Assembly (NCBI GenBank): GCA_963682055.1
Contig: OY821742.1
Coordinates: 3,929,816-3,993,815 of the forward strand
DNA length: 64,000 nt
Direction of reading: 5' to 3'
From: Primula veris
Lineage: Eukaryota; Streptophyta; Magnoliopsida; Ericales; Primulaceae
Below, one piece after another: positions 1-11,456 of this stretch; position 1 is the stretch's first letter; each line of letters starts with the position of its first letter. The notes under the pieces were generated by a model. It saw only the letters and a list, made by a program, of their open reading frames with translations. It was not told where the DNA came from and made no database searches. Position numbers and translations under genes: made by a program.

Positions 1-39
1 AGGTCTATCACTCTTTCATCCTAGAAATGGGTTGGGAAC

Positions 40-615
40 TTAAGTTCTCGAGTGCTTTGTTCGGTCACCCCCACAGTTCGGTTTTCCCGTTGAACCCGAG
101 GCTGGAGAATCCAGTTCGGGTTGGGTTGCCTCTGAGGAGGTTTTCAGTTTGATGGGCTTCAACCCCATTCCCCTCGATGAAACTTCAACTCCTACCTGAG
201 TCAAGCCTTTTGTAAATGGATCCGCTATATTGTCTTTAGATCTCACAAAATCTAATGACACCACACCGTTAGCTAACAATTCTCTTACGGATTTATGTCT
301 CCAACGAATATGTCGGGACTTTCCATTATACATATGATCCTGCACCCGCCCAATAGCCGACTGACTATCGCAGTGCATGCTTATTGCTGAGACAGGTTTC
401 GGCCACATTGGAATTTGTTCCAGAAAGCTTCTCAGCCAGTCAGCCTCTTCTGTTGCTAGATTCAACGCTATGAACTCGGATTTCATAGTTGATCTAGCTA
501 TGCAGGTCTGCTTGGATGATCTCCATGAGACAGCTGCTCCTCCCATCACGAACACATATCCGCTAGTGGATCGTGTACTGTTGGAATCCGAGATCCAGTT
601 TGCATCAGAATACCT
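40..615 (-). pseudogene. copia pol, RNase H part
   Basis: This is the terminal copia RNase H domain: [19 protein letters not shown], then CDSQSAIG, then [13 protein letters not shown], ending in the usual [11 protein letters not shown] segment. It is reached from reverse transcriptase only by the frameshift near 615. The region from 40 to the window start should lead towards the polypurine tract and the second LTR. Confidence 0.88.
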
Positions 616-1754
616 TCCAGTACAGCTGGATATCTGGTATAATGCAACCCTCGGTCTGCTGTGTATCTCATGTATCTGAGAAGTCTCATGATGGCCTTCC
701 AGTGTTCCTCATTGGGATTACTGGTGTACCTACTCAGTCTACTCACTGAGTTGGCTATGTCTGGTCTAGTACAGTTCATGACGTACATCAGACTGTCTAT
801 TATTCGAGAGTATTCCAATTGTCTCACACTCTCCCCAAAATTCTTTTTCAGGGTGGTTGAGATCTCTATCGGAGTTCTGGATGTAGCTCTACTATCTTTA
901 TCAAATTTGTCAAGCATCTGCTTGACATAGTGAGTTTGAGATAGCGCATATCCGTCTGATGTCTTGGTAATTTTCATACCAAGTATAACATCAACGACAC
1001 CCAAGTCTTTCATCTCGAATTTTTGTGACAACATTTTCTTAGTGGAGTTGATGTTATCAATACTCCCTATTATAATCATATCGTCTACGTAGAGGCAGAC
1101 TACCACGTAGTTCTTTTCATTACCTTTTACGTAGACGCATTTGTCACATTCATTTATTCGAAAACCGTTTGATAGCATCACTCTATCAAATTTTTCGTGC
1201 CATTGTTTCGGTGCTTGTTTGAGTCCATACAAGGACTTCACAAGCTTACACACCTTGTGAGCTTTACCTGGAACCACAAACCCTTTTGGTTGTTCCATGT
1301 AAATTTCCTCTTCCAGCTCACCATTCAAGAACGCCCTTTTAACATCCATTTGATGTATTTCCAGATCGAACAGTGCCGCGAGAGCAATGACTATCCGGAT
1401 TGACGTCTTCCTGGAGACAGGAGCATAGGTGTCGAAATAGTCGACACCTTCGGTTTGTCTAAAACCTTTCACTACAAGCCTCGCCTTGTATTTCTCGATC
1501 GTTCCACCGAGCTTTCTCTTCCTCTTGAAGATCCACTTGTGTCCTAGTGGCTTACACCCGGGTGATAGATCCACTAGTTCCCAAGTGTGATTTTGTAATA
1601 TCGATTCAACCTCATTGTTGATCGGTTCCTTCCAATATTGGGCTTCCGGGGATGACATTGCTTCTTTGAATGTCGCCGGTTCGCCTTCTATCATGAAGGT
1701 TACAAAATCTGGACCGAAAAACGTTTCCTTTCTAGCCCTTTTACTACGTCGAGG
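616..1754 (-). pseudogene. copia pol, reverse transcriptase part
   Basis: This is a copia-type reverse transcriptase (RVT_2). It shows [13 protein letters not shown] near its start, [19 protein letters not shown], and the catalytic YVDDMIIIG. It is in the same frame as the upstream integrase but separated by the TAG at 1755-1757. Near 615 the frame shifts by one base: the residues after RYPAVLEG become meaningless, while the proper continuation reads in another frame down to position 40. Confidence 0.9.
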
Positions 1755-3350
1755 CTATTCTTCTTCTTCCTCCAACGGTTCACTTGCCCCCACATTTTTC
1801 TCACTGTGTGACTCCTCAGTCTCTACAGTTATGGAAGACTTGCGGGGAAAGATCTCCTCGAAGAAAGAAGCTTCTCGAGCTTCGATGATAGTATCTACAT
1901 ACACATCGGGATTATCCGACTTGTGCACTAGAAAACGATAAGCACTACTGTTTTGTGCATATCCTATGAACACACAGTCTACCGTGTTTGGCCCTATTCT
2001 CGTTCTTTTCGGAAGCGAGACAAGGACCTTCGCGAGACAACCCCAAACCCTTAAGAATTTATAGCTCGGCCTATGGCCTTTCCATAGTTCATAAGGTGGT
2101 TTATCACGTTTTTTATGCGGTAGCTTGTTCAATACATAGTTGGCGGAAAGCAGCGCTTCCCCCCACATGTTCTGGGGTAACCCATAACTTATTAGCATAG
2201 CATTCATCATTTCCTTGAGCGTTCTATTCTTACGCTCGGCAACCCCATTCTGCTCCAGAGAAAAGGGGGCTGTGGTTTGATGTACAATGCCACTTTCTGC
2301 GCATATCTGCGCAAACAGTGCCTCGTATTCACCGCCTCTATCACTCCTCAACATTTTAATCTTTTTATTGAGTTGATTTTCTACTTCGGTCTTATAAAGA
2401 GCGAATTTCTCTACCGCTTCGTCTTTACTTCTCATTAAGTAGACATAGCAGTATCTAGTACAGTCATCTATAAACGTGATGAAATACTTTTTCCCTCCTC
2501 GCGTTTGTATAAACTTTAAGTCGCATACATCTGTGTGTATTAGACCGAGAGGTTCAGTACTTCGTTCAATATGTTGATACGAAGACTTGGTTAATTTTGT
2601 TTCAACACAAACCTCACATCTATGTTGTTTATCAAATACAAAATTAGCTAGTAGATTCAGTGATATTAATTTGTTCATAGAATTAGAATTCACATGACCT
2701 AATCTACCATGCCATAAATTAAATGAATCGCAAGAATAAGCAAATGAAGTTTTATTGGCCACTTGGGCAACATTAACGGTTACATTATTCTTGGTACTGG
2801 CCTCAGCCTTAGTACCCACAATAGCAGACTCGGCTTTAGGAGCCGGAGTACCAACATTTAATTTAAACATGTCCTTGGTCATATAGCCACGGCCTACATA
2901 CATTCCATTAAGGGTGATTACAATTTTAGGAGATTCAAATACAAGTTTAAATCCTTTGTTCACCATAACAGACCCAGAAACCAGATTCTTGCGAATTTCC
3001 GGCACATGGAGCACGCCATTCAGTGTGAGCTCCTTTCCCGATGTCATCTTCAGCAGCACGGTTCCTTTTCCTTCCACCCTAGAAGTAGCCGAGTTCCCCA
3101 TGAAGCAGCTCTCATTGTCCACGGCCGTATAGGTCTTGAACATCCATTTGCTGGCACAGATGTGACTAGTGGCGTCTGTGTCCAGCCACCATTTCTTTGG
3201 GTTGCTCCCCACCAGGTTCACTTCCGAGACCACAGCACTCAGGTGCATATAGTGCTGTCCAGCATCATCTCCTCCCTCAGCTACATTTGCCTGAGCAGGT
3301 GCCCTCTTCCTCCCTTTCCCTTGGAACTTCCTCTTTGGGGGGGGGGGGGG
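1755..3350 (-). pseudogene. copia pol, protease and integrase part
   Basis: After the proline run comes the protease region with the motif WWLDTDATSHIC. Copia proteases normally carry D-T/S-G at this place, so the glycine of the catalytic triad is replaced by Asp. Integrase follows: an HHCC zinc-binding segment (WHGRLGH ... CEVC), then the catalytic core with Asp in HTDVCDL, Asp in SDRGGEYEA and Glu in LEQNGVAERKNRT. The frame ends in a run of Glu residues at an in-frame TAG (1755-1757). The same frame continues into reverse transcriptase beyond it, so this is a single nonsense mutation. Confidence 0.9.
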
Positions 3351-4428
3351 GGGGGGTTGGCTTGTCGTTGCACATCTTACAAATCGCGGCACGATGTCCC
3401 GGTTTGTTACACACAAAGCAATCTCCCATGAATTTCTTCTTGAGAGAAGCACCGACACTGCTGTCAAAGCGTTTCCGCTTGGATACAGCGTCCTCAACCA
3501 CATGGGCCTTGGCAACCGCGTTGCCTGCTCCTACACCGCCTTTCCTTCCGGATCGGCGGTTGCTTTGCTCAACATTGAGCCTCTCAATGAGTCCCTCCAA
3601 GGTCATAGCCTTTTGCTTGTGTTTCAGGTAGTTTTGAAACTCTTTCCAAGGTGGCGGCAGTTTCTCAATCATTAATGCCACTTGGAAAGGTTCGTTGATA
3701 ACTAGCCCTTCAACCTCAAGCCTATGGTATTTGAGTTGGAGTTCCTCAACCTGCTCGATAACACTCTTCCCATAAGTCATCATGTACTCATGAAAGTCCG
3801 TGACGACAAATTTCTTGGCGCCAGCGTTATTCACTTTGTACTTTCTTTCGAGAGACTCCCAAAACTCCTTTGCAGTAGCCTTGGGCTCGAATACACTGAA
3901 GAGAGTGTCATCCAAAGCACATAGGATGTAGTTCCGGCATAGGTAGTCGCCATGTTTCCACGCTTCCACCGCTGAAACCGTCTGCACGTCCTCATCGTCC
4001 TCGCTTATGATGGGTGCAGACTCCTTAAGAAACCGGGTCAGATTAAGGGCAGTTAAATAAAATAGCATCTTTTGCTGCCAACGTTTGAAGTTGTTGCCCC
4101 TAAACTTTTCCGGTCTCTCTAGTTGAGAGGCTGGCAACATTGGCATTGCCGGTGTTGTCGGAGCCTTGCCCTTTGCCCTGGCTGCAGCCACAAGCGCTGT
4201 CTTGGCCGCAGCCTTAGCAGCAGCCTGTGCTGCGGCCGCAGCCGCAGCCATAGCATCGGCTTCTGCCGCAGCGGCGTCAGCCGCAGCCTTTGCCGCAGCA
4301 GCTTCGGCCTCAGCCTCAGCCTGAGCCCCCCAACTCGCAGCGCTCACATTGTTATGGCTACTGGCAATCACAAGTGCGCCCTGCACGTCTCCCGAATAAA
4401 CGGTGGGTGTTTGATCCTCATTAGTCAT
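3277..4428 (-). pseudogene. copia gag (capsid and nucleocapsid)
   Basis: The first ATG is at 4428; twelve bases upstream the frame stays open but has no ATG. The N-terminus is very rich in Ala and Lys (about residues 30-90). It is followed by a retrotransposon Gag domain and a CCHC zinc knuckle, CFVCNKPGHRAAIC (C-x2-C-x4-H-x4-C), close to the end. In a working copia element this protein forms the particle and binds the RNA. The frame ends shortly after the 20-base G tract at 3337-3356, which codes a proline run. The protease-integrase part lies in another frame across that tract, so gag and pol are disconnected here. Confidence 0.88.
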
Positions 4429-4771
4429 CTGAAATGACAAAATTATCCCGTTTAGTTTCTCGCAAGAAAACTAAATTCTTAATCGCAAATACTAATTATA
4501 ACTTAATTAGATTGCTTCAAAAGAATAAAACAAAAAAGATATTCTAGCGTGAAAATCAAATCACTTTTGATTTCACTAATAATTCTTTATAGTATTCTAG
4601 AATAAAAAGATTAAAAACAAATCGGATTTATTCTATGTGCAAATTTTAATTTCTAGTAAACTAGCAATGATTTTGCGAGAATAAAAACCGAGACGTCAAC
4701 AAAACAAAATAAAAGAAAAAGTCCTTTTCTTTTCGAAATTAGTAAAACCAAAAAATAATATTGTTTAAGAT

Positions 4772-6267
4772 TGTTGGTTTTGGTACTATTTCGAATACAA
4801 TAATTGAAAGACAATAATGTAAAAGACAAATGACTGAATGGAAATAACAAGTTTATTTCTCACAATTGGAATATAAATTACAATTCCTGACTCGTACAGA
4901 ATTTAAATTACGCTGATTAAAAAATCCAGACAGATTAATATAAATTATTAAACTGCTGAACTGTTTTAACAAATAAACAAACTGCCGGACTGTTTTGTAA
5001 TAAAACAAACTGCCGGACTGGTTTTAACGAATAAACAAACTGCCGAACTGTTTTGTAATAAAACAAACTGCCAGACTGGTTTTAACAAAAAAGAAACTGC
5101 CGGCCTGTTTTTGTAATAAAACAAACTGCCGGACTGGTTTTAACAAAAAAACAAACTACCGGACTGGTTTTGTAATAAAAAAAACTGTCGGACTGGTTTT
5201 AACAAAAAACAAACTGCCAGACTGTTTTGTAATAAAATAAACTGCCGGACTGGTTTTGTAAATACTGGAAATTACAGAACTGAAAAATAAATTACAGAAA
5301 ACAAAGACTGAAAATAAATAGTACTGAAATGTAAATTACAGAAAGGAAATGGACAGAATGTAAATGACTGAAAAATAAATAACGGAAATAAAAAGAAGAG
5401 GCAACTGTTGAGCAGTTTCTCTTAAACAATATTTCCCGAACCACCTTTAAAGGTTTCTGGTTTCGGGACTTTGTTCCCAAGGTACAACTTCTATCTCAGA
5501 GTGGCTCGTATGGAAACCGGCACCGAACCACATGTCAAACTGTTGGTGGTGCGGTTCTCTCTCTCTATATGATGCTTATGATGTGTTATGTGTATTCTGG
5601 TGTGTTGAAATGAGAGTGGGAGGGCTGCCTTTTATAGCCTCTAATGAAACCGCAGCCATAAATGTTGGTCATCAATTCTGGTAGTTACACCCCCAGAATC
5701 CACTCAATTAATTCCTGAAACTGCTGCAATTTATTTCTCATTTATTGCTGGCGTTTCTGTTGCTGGAAACTCTAGGGACTGCTTTTGTATTTTATACAAA
5801 ACTCCCTATTCGGGTTTGGACCCGAGACCCGAGACATTCCCCAAATCCCGCGCCCGAGACACGAGACACGAGACACGATACACGAGCGAGCGCGCGTGTG
5901 TGGTACACACTAATACTCTTATGTGTATGTGGACATGTTAGTTTAATAACTACATGGGTTGATATGGTATATATATTGTAAAATTAACTCTTAATCTTCC
6001 AATATGGGATTATACTAAATGGTTTTCCTTTACCATTTCGGTTTTTCCAGATTTGAGCTTTCAAGACACCAACTTTGAAGCCACTTTGTATTCACACCCA
6101 TTCTCCGAATAGGTCATGTGATATACCGTTACGAAACACGTCACACGGGCTACTCAAACATGTTGAGTACGGTATAAACAACTCAGCGCTGTCACATGAA
6201 ATAATGACTCGAAGTTGGTCCAGTGACCATTCAGAAATACCCATATTTTTCACATGTTTTTCCAACA
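4772..6267 (-). repeat. 5' LTR of the copia element
   Basis: Read on the minus strand, the LTR begins TGTTGG at 6267 and ends CCAACA at 4772, so its ends are short inverted repeats. The boundary is supported by a related solo LTR at 16626-17788, which has the same TGTTGG/CCAACA ends and a target duplication. It is also supported by block C near 46048, which continues across the insertion point without an element. A TATAAAAG box on the minus strand near 5626-5634 is the likely U3 promoter. A CGAGACA-type short tandem repeat lies at about 5820-5890. Confidence 0.85.
4960..5262. repeat. Minisatellite inside the copia LTR
   Basis: About ten imperfect copies of a roughly 28-30 bp unit are present, containing AAACTGCCGGACTG followed by an A/T-rich spacer. 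The solo LTR at 16626-17788 has a different but similarly placed tandem array at 17190-17640, with a related core (CAGTCCAGCGGTTT). The LTR family thus seems prone to internal tandem expansion. Confidence 0.85.
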
Positions 6268-7033
6268 GAAGTTAGCTTGATCCCCTTTACTAATCTCATA
6301 TCTGACTAAGGATAAGAGTGGACCAAGGAATTAACCCTTTCGGGTAATCAAAGTACGCTATTTAATTAGCATTGATTCCAAGTCTGATAATGGAGAATTT
6401 CGTGACATGATCCATATTCATATTGATGATGAATTTGACCTAGTGGTGGATTTAAACCTGTCACCAAGAAGAATCCTTCGCGTGGGATACAATGATGATG
6501 ACGGTTGTTGGACTAAACATGCCAAGAAGACCAAGCGGAAGGGAGGAAATGTACAAAAAGAGAGGGAACATGTAAAAACTAGTAGATTGTTCACTAAAAA
6601 GTTATCAAGTTGCTCTAATATTATGGACTTCTATCAGTCTTTTTAAAGATTCAAGCTTAAGGAGGCGTCCTGTCAACTTTCTAATGTGGTAAGTTATAAT
6701 TCCTTATCAAAATTTATCGCAAGGTACATATCAAAAGTCCAGTTGTTATTCCATGTAATATAGCTCTATGGCAGAATGAGTTGATTTTGAAGAAAAGTTT
6801 TACCGTTTCTCAGGGGTAGAAGTTTTAGCAGCCTGTTGGGAATAAATTGAAGAACCATCACAATATGAGATTCTATAATGTCCCCTCTACATCAGATTAG
6901 ATCTAAAAATTCAGTGTTAGATATTGATTCATATACTTTCATCAGATCAAGCAAATCAAAAAGGATATATGGGAATAAAGAGTGCTATACCATTTGTTGG
7001 CGTGTTGGTTGATAATGTTGATTTATGTGAACA

Positions 7034-7325
7034 CTAGTAATCGTGCCCCACGCTTTGCGTGTGAGACGCGTAATGCGATAAAATTTAGAAAATAAGTGTA
7101 GTTATAATACAAATATTTGGAGAATAAAAAAAGATAAGAGTATAAGATGAAAAGACTCAAAAGAATTTTGAGAGCTTAAATAGGGATAAAAAGTGTTATT
7201 AGTTTTTTTTATGAGAATATGGTATTCTGGTAATTAATAAAAAAGTGTAAGAGTATTTTTGGAAAAAAGTGGTAAAATTTGGCAGCCTCAAAAAATCTTG
7301 GGTTGGCTTATTATAATAGTATAGA
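7034..7325 (-). mobile_element. Non-autonomous Helitron, about 292 bp
   Basis: On the minus strand the element begins TCTATACTATTATAAT and ends CTAG. The hairpin CACGC-AAA-GCGTG lies just inside the 3' end. These are the TC start, 3' hairpin and CTRR end of Helitrons. The insertion lies between A and T with no target duplication. The related block C at about 46767-46778 shows the uninterrupted site GAACATATGCTC, and block B also lacks the insert. Confidence 0.88.
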
Positions 7326-7361
7326 TATGCTCCCTGAAATTAAGAGATTTATGTGTACATA

Positions 7362-7553
7362 CACTACAAAATAATGTTTGATTTAGTTAGACTTAAAAAC
7401 TGTCACAAGACTATCACTAATTTAAAAATCTGTCACAAATCTGTCGCAAATTGACTAAACTATGACAAAGCCGTCATAAAAACTGTCGCTAATAAGCTCG
7501 TAACAAAAAATACCGTCACTAATCCCGTCGCTATTTATGTATTTTTTTGTAGT
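7362..7553. mobile_element. CACTA-like MITE
   Basis: The element starts CACTACAAAATAATG and ends in a TTTTTTTGTAGT stretch, i.e. CACTACAAAAAAA in reverse. The inside is rich in CTGTCACAAA and CCGTCGCTA motifs. A copy lies at 41550-41731 and a more diverged relative at 29228-29420. No clear 3-bp target duplication is visible. Confidence 0.65.
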
Positions 7554-8472
7554 ACTCTCTGAAATTAAGAGATTTATAAGTGAGTGATTTATTTAGCGAC
7601 ACTCACTTTACCATCAGTTTTGAAAAAGTAAACTGTTGTTATCTTAACTTTTTTTTTGTAGTGTACCAAAGTTATGGTAATAATTAAATACACATTGAGT
7701 CGAGTCGAAACTCCCTCTTTAAAACTTATTCATCCCCCAACGACTTATATGTTTGAATGGATGTATGTTTTTTCGGATACAGTGATGTCTCGTGGTTAAT
7801 AGGAAGCCACAAATGAATCGCACGATGAACCAAGGTTGATATTGAACTCTCTCGAACTCACAAAATGCTACGTAACAATAATGCAAAGAATGTTCTGGAA
7901 CTGTTTTTGTATGAATATGATTTTGATATAATTTTGTACATGTAAAATGTTATATGATTTTCGAAATTATTGGTCTATATAAATAATACCGGGAGTGTCT
8001 TTTCGTAAAACAAGCAACTATTTAAACAAAGGGTTCTAACTGGTAGAGTTCATAACTGATAGGGTTTAACTAATAGATTCCAAAACTTTGTGACTATCCA
8101 TGTGATACGTTTTCACCCATTAACATGTATAACAGGGTGACAGGTCATATTTCCATCACCAAACTAATTTGGTCCACAAAGTTTCTTAATCTCAATAAAT
8201 GGGCCACTGGTTTTCATGTAGATGGGCCAACCTTATTTACAAGAAATCTACATTTGAATATTTAGTTGTATAACAAAACATATTGTCTAAATAAATATTT
8301 AAATTCCACCCCAATATATAATGCCTATAAAAGACAAATTTTAATTCATAAGATACAATTTTCCAACAAATTCATCAAGTCATAATTTTAACTATAATTT
8401 TGTTGCAGAATATTTATTGATGTACTTAGACCCACATAACATTACTTTGGAGCTTAAATTCGGATTATTTTA

Positions 8473-8960
8473 TGTTAGAGTAATTATCTCATATTGTCTA
8501 GATAATAATCGAGTATGTAATTTATAAAGAGATATTCATCCTTACTATTATGATGCCTTTTAATGGTAAGGTACATGAGCTCTGTTATCATATTAGAATC
8601 CATATTATTTTACCATAAAAAGGTCCGGCTACCATGTTAGAGTAATTATCCCGCATCGTTTAGATAATAATTGAACATGTGGTTTATAAAGAGATATTTA
8701 TCATTAACAGAGACCTTTTAATGGTAAGTTATTTGAGATTTAATATGGTATGAGAACGGACCTAGCGATTTTAGGCTCACCTCCCCCATTATATCTCCGC
8801 TCATAAAACACTTGAAATGTCGGGTCACGAGCAATGAGGAGTATTAGAGTAATTATCTCACATCGTCTAGATAATAATCGAGTCTGTGTTTTATAAAGAG
8901 ATATTCATTTTTACCATTACGAGGCTTTTTAATGGTAAAATAATATACATTCTAATATTA
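8473..8960 (+). mobile_element. TRIM element with three LTR-like units (block A copy)
   Basis: Three related LTR-like units of about 118-120 bp start at 8473 (TGTTAGAGTAATTATC), 8635 and 8842 (TATTAGAGTAATTATC). After the second unit comes TGGTATGAGAACGG at 8746, a decayed initiator-Met tRNA primer site; the block B copy keeps TGGTATCAGAGC. A purine-rich stretch precedes the third unit. Tiny LTRs with a primer site and no coding capacity define a TRIM. Confidence 0.8.
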
Positions 8961-9959
8961 CATATATTGTAACCGAGTCCAAATCTTCTACCCCATTTCT
9001 CTACCCCTTCCGCGCCCCTTGCTTATTTTATCAAAAAAAAAAAAAATCTAAAAAACTTGAAAAAAATTGTACAATTACTATAATACATGTATCAATACAT
9101 TCCAATAATTATTTTTAAAAGAAAATCCACACAAAATTTATTTTGGAATAAATGTATAAATTAGTATAAATTAAACATTTAATATTAAAAAAATTGTCTA
9201 AAATAATATTATGTTCAAATGTTTTAAAATTTGAATACAATATAATATAAAAGTTTATAAATTTGCGGTATAAGTTATGAAAATTTAAAATTTGAGTGAA
9301 AATAAGTAAGGGAGCATGAAAAGAGGTAGAGAATAGGGGACAAAAGATTTAGATTCATTGTAACCCTATAATCTATTAGATAAACACGTCAAAGCTTACT
9401 TGTCAATCATTTATTTAATCAATAAATTTATGTTCTTATAAACTCTCTATACTCCTATTTCGTCAGAGTCGTCACCAGTAATTTATACAATAATGTTAAT
9501 CAGCCAGATAGACTCAGTCAAACTGTCAACATACCGGTTGTCAATGTAAATTTATAATTTTATTTTCACTATGAAATTTAAGAGTGCTATTCGGCCATAT
9601 ATTTAAAAATTTTAATTAATATTTAAATTTAGGATAGTTTAATATATGGTTCCATAAGTATTATACTTAAACTTTTATTTTTGTTTTGCTTGGGATGTAA
9701 AAAAAAATCTAAAAATTATATTGTTGTACTTAAACGAAACGAAACGAAAACAAAAAATCTAAACGAAACGAAAACGAAATTGACTGTTTTCAGCTCGTTT
9801 CGTTTCATTTTCAGCCCAATCTATATCTATGCTGAGTTAATAAGTCTAAAAATACGTTATTGGCAATTTGTTTAGATGTATTGTTTTATTTTTTAAAGAA
9901 TTAGTTGTATATTTTAATATTGTTGTATTATATGTGAACTGGAAGACAAAATATAATTT

Positions 9960-10860
9960 ACTTTTCTTTCTTGTCTTTATAAAATTTTGGTGACTTTATT
10001 TTAATTATTTTCAGAAGAGAAAAACTTATTTGAAAATCATTTGATGTTGAATAAGGCCTGGACGCGATAAGACCGACTGTGGTCTTTTTCTTTGCTATAT
10101 TAAAAGCAATATTGCGAGACAACGACAATCGGATGATACCGATAGTTTGCCAGTCTATAAGTGTCCACTCTTCATCTTTCCTACCCTCTGGCCTTTTGCT
10201 CGACAGAGACTGATACATATTTTACGGGTACGATAATCTTCAATCTGCATCTTTCAGAAATCAATGTCCGCACCGTCGAACTTTTCGATTCTCATGTTTC
10301 CCTCATCTGCAGCCATCGCTCGCACTCGAATCTGACTTTTTGAATCGTTTATGAATTTTCATACTTTTTTCGACAAATTGTTGAAAACACTATTCATGTG
10401 AATAGTAACACCGAGAAAAGTACAGAATTTCCAACTACCGCTTTGATACCACTTGTTAGGGAAAAAAAGTCGGTCTTTCTTTTCTAATCAGATTCGAAAA
10501 AATACGGAAACGTGGCGATAAATAAATGACACACGATATAACGTGATTCAGCCAAAATTGATTACGTCCATCAGCTACTACAGATCTTTACTATAAAAAA
10601 ATGTACGAACTGTTTACAAAACTTAGACTCATAACTCATAAATACAACTCAAAAAAATTACGATCAATTTTCCTATAAGTTTTTAACTAAATTTGATCTC
10701 GTAGAAAAGAAATGTGGAGACAAATGTTTGGTGAGCCCATTTTTGACCGTGCATAATTGATGAAGTGGAAAGGTTCACTTCAGGAGACTTTGCTTAATTT
10801 CTCCCAATTTCCGTAAAACATGTTATTAATCATGTTAATACTTTGTATTACTCACCTACA
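9960..10860 (-). mobile_element. LTR-retrotransposon remnant with tRNA-Met primer site
   Basis: The minus strand at 10451-10440 reads TGGTATCAAAGC, one base from the usual initiator-Met tRNA primer site. Immediately beside it, TGTTAGGG at 10454 marks an LTR edge. The LTR would extend to the right and the internal part to the left (9960-10440). No coding domain survives. In D2 the equivalent primer site is at 51507-51518, and about 256 bp of the LTR side are deleted. Confidence 0.6.
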
Positions 10861-10868
10861 TCATCAAT

Positions 10869-11013
10869 GAAGCAGAATACCTGACTCAGAGTTAGAGTTA
10901 CTCTGCTTCTATAGCCATTAGATCTGTTTAAATCTGTTACAATTAATTTTTTTAAACAGATCCAATGACTATGGAAACAGAATAACTCTGACTCTGAGTC
11001 AGCTACTCTGGTT
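10869..11013. repeat. MITE-like long inverted repeat (D1)
   Basis: The two arms, from GAAGCAGAATACCTGACTC on the left to its imperfect complement ending CTGGTTC, pair over some 60 bases with a short A/T loop. The whole would fold as one long hairpin. The D2 copy (51680-51817) has lost about ten bases of the right arm. No target duplication was identified. Confidence 0.7.
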
Positions 11014-11231
11014 CCCATCATCAATCAATCAATCTCATGATCATCATAACCAGCTCTTTCTTTACTTTAATTCTAGCCACGAGCAACTATCACATGCTAT
11101 GTAGGACACTAGGAGTCACAATCGTTCTATAAGAGTGAAAAGACAACCGACCTACAGAGGTCTTGTAGGCAAAGTTTTCTTTCTTACTATTAGTCCATCT
11201 AGGTGTAAGGAGGTCAAGTGTATAAAAAATA

Positions 11232-11456
11232 CTCCGTCCATCCTAGCATTATTTATTTTCGTATAAATTTGACCGATAAATATTTCGTATTTAAATTGTT
11301 GAAATCCAAATTTTTAAAATTTGTTCAAATAGTTTAACATTTGAACTATGTGATTAACTTTTGAAAATTTTGATTCCGACAAGTTAGATATGAGTTATTT
11401 GTCGGTTAAAATTATACGTAGTTTTATATAGTCTTAGCAATTTGGTACGGATGGAA
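11232..11456. mobile_element. Stowaway-like MITE (D1)
   Basis: The element starts after TA with CTCCGTCCATCC and ends near GGTACGGATGGA, its approximate reverse complement. It is A/T rich with no coding capacity. The Stowaway (Tc1/mariner) ends CTCCNTCCGTCC and the TA target fit. The D2 copy is at about 52036-52259. Confidence 0.7.

Larger units (their letters stand above)
1..6267 (-). mobile_element. Ty1/copia LTR retrotransposon, decayed, truncated by the window edge
   Basis: Reading on the minus strand, the order is 5' LTR (4772-6267), a leader of about 340 bp, gag (from 4428), then protease, integrase, reverse transcriptase and RNase H down to about position 40. This is the copia order, with integrase before reverse transcriptase. 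The second LTR must lie left of position 1. The body carries several breaks: a frame change at a 20-base G tract (3337-3356), an in-frame stop at 1755-1757, a frameshift near 615, and an altered protease triad. It is therefore non-autonomous today. No convincing initiator-tRNA primer site follows the LTR at 4771 and downward. Confidence 0.93.
6268..9731. repeat. Repeat block A, related to blocks B and C
   Basis: This block abuts the copia LTR on the left and the segmental duplication D1 on the right. Its left part (6268 to about 7345) matches block C (46050-46800). Its part from about 6717 to 9720 matches block B (41213-43515). It contains a Helitron, a CACTA-like MITE and a TRIM, annotated separately. 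Short ORFs (for example 6407-6646) are not recognised and are interrupted in the related copy. No host gene is seen. Confidence 0.85.

Noticed and set aside
4123..4437. 104-codon plus-strand ORF rich in Cys and Ser
   Set aside because: It is the antisense of the Ala-rich gag N-terminus.
4960..5262. CRISPR-like repeat-spacer pattern
   Set aside because: Unequal units without unique spacers, inside a retrotransposon LTR of a plant genome: a minisatellite.
6407..6646. 79-codon ORF in block A as a host gene
   Set aside because: The related block C copy has an in-frame stop in it. No family is recognised.
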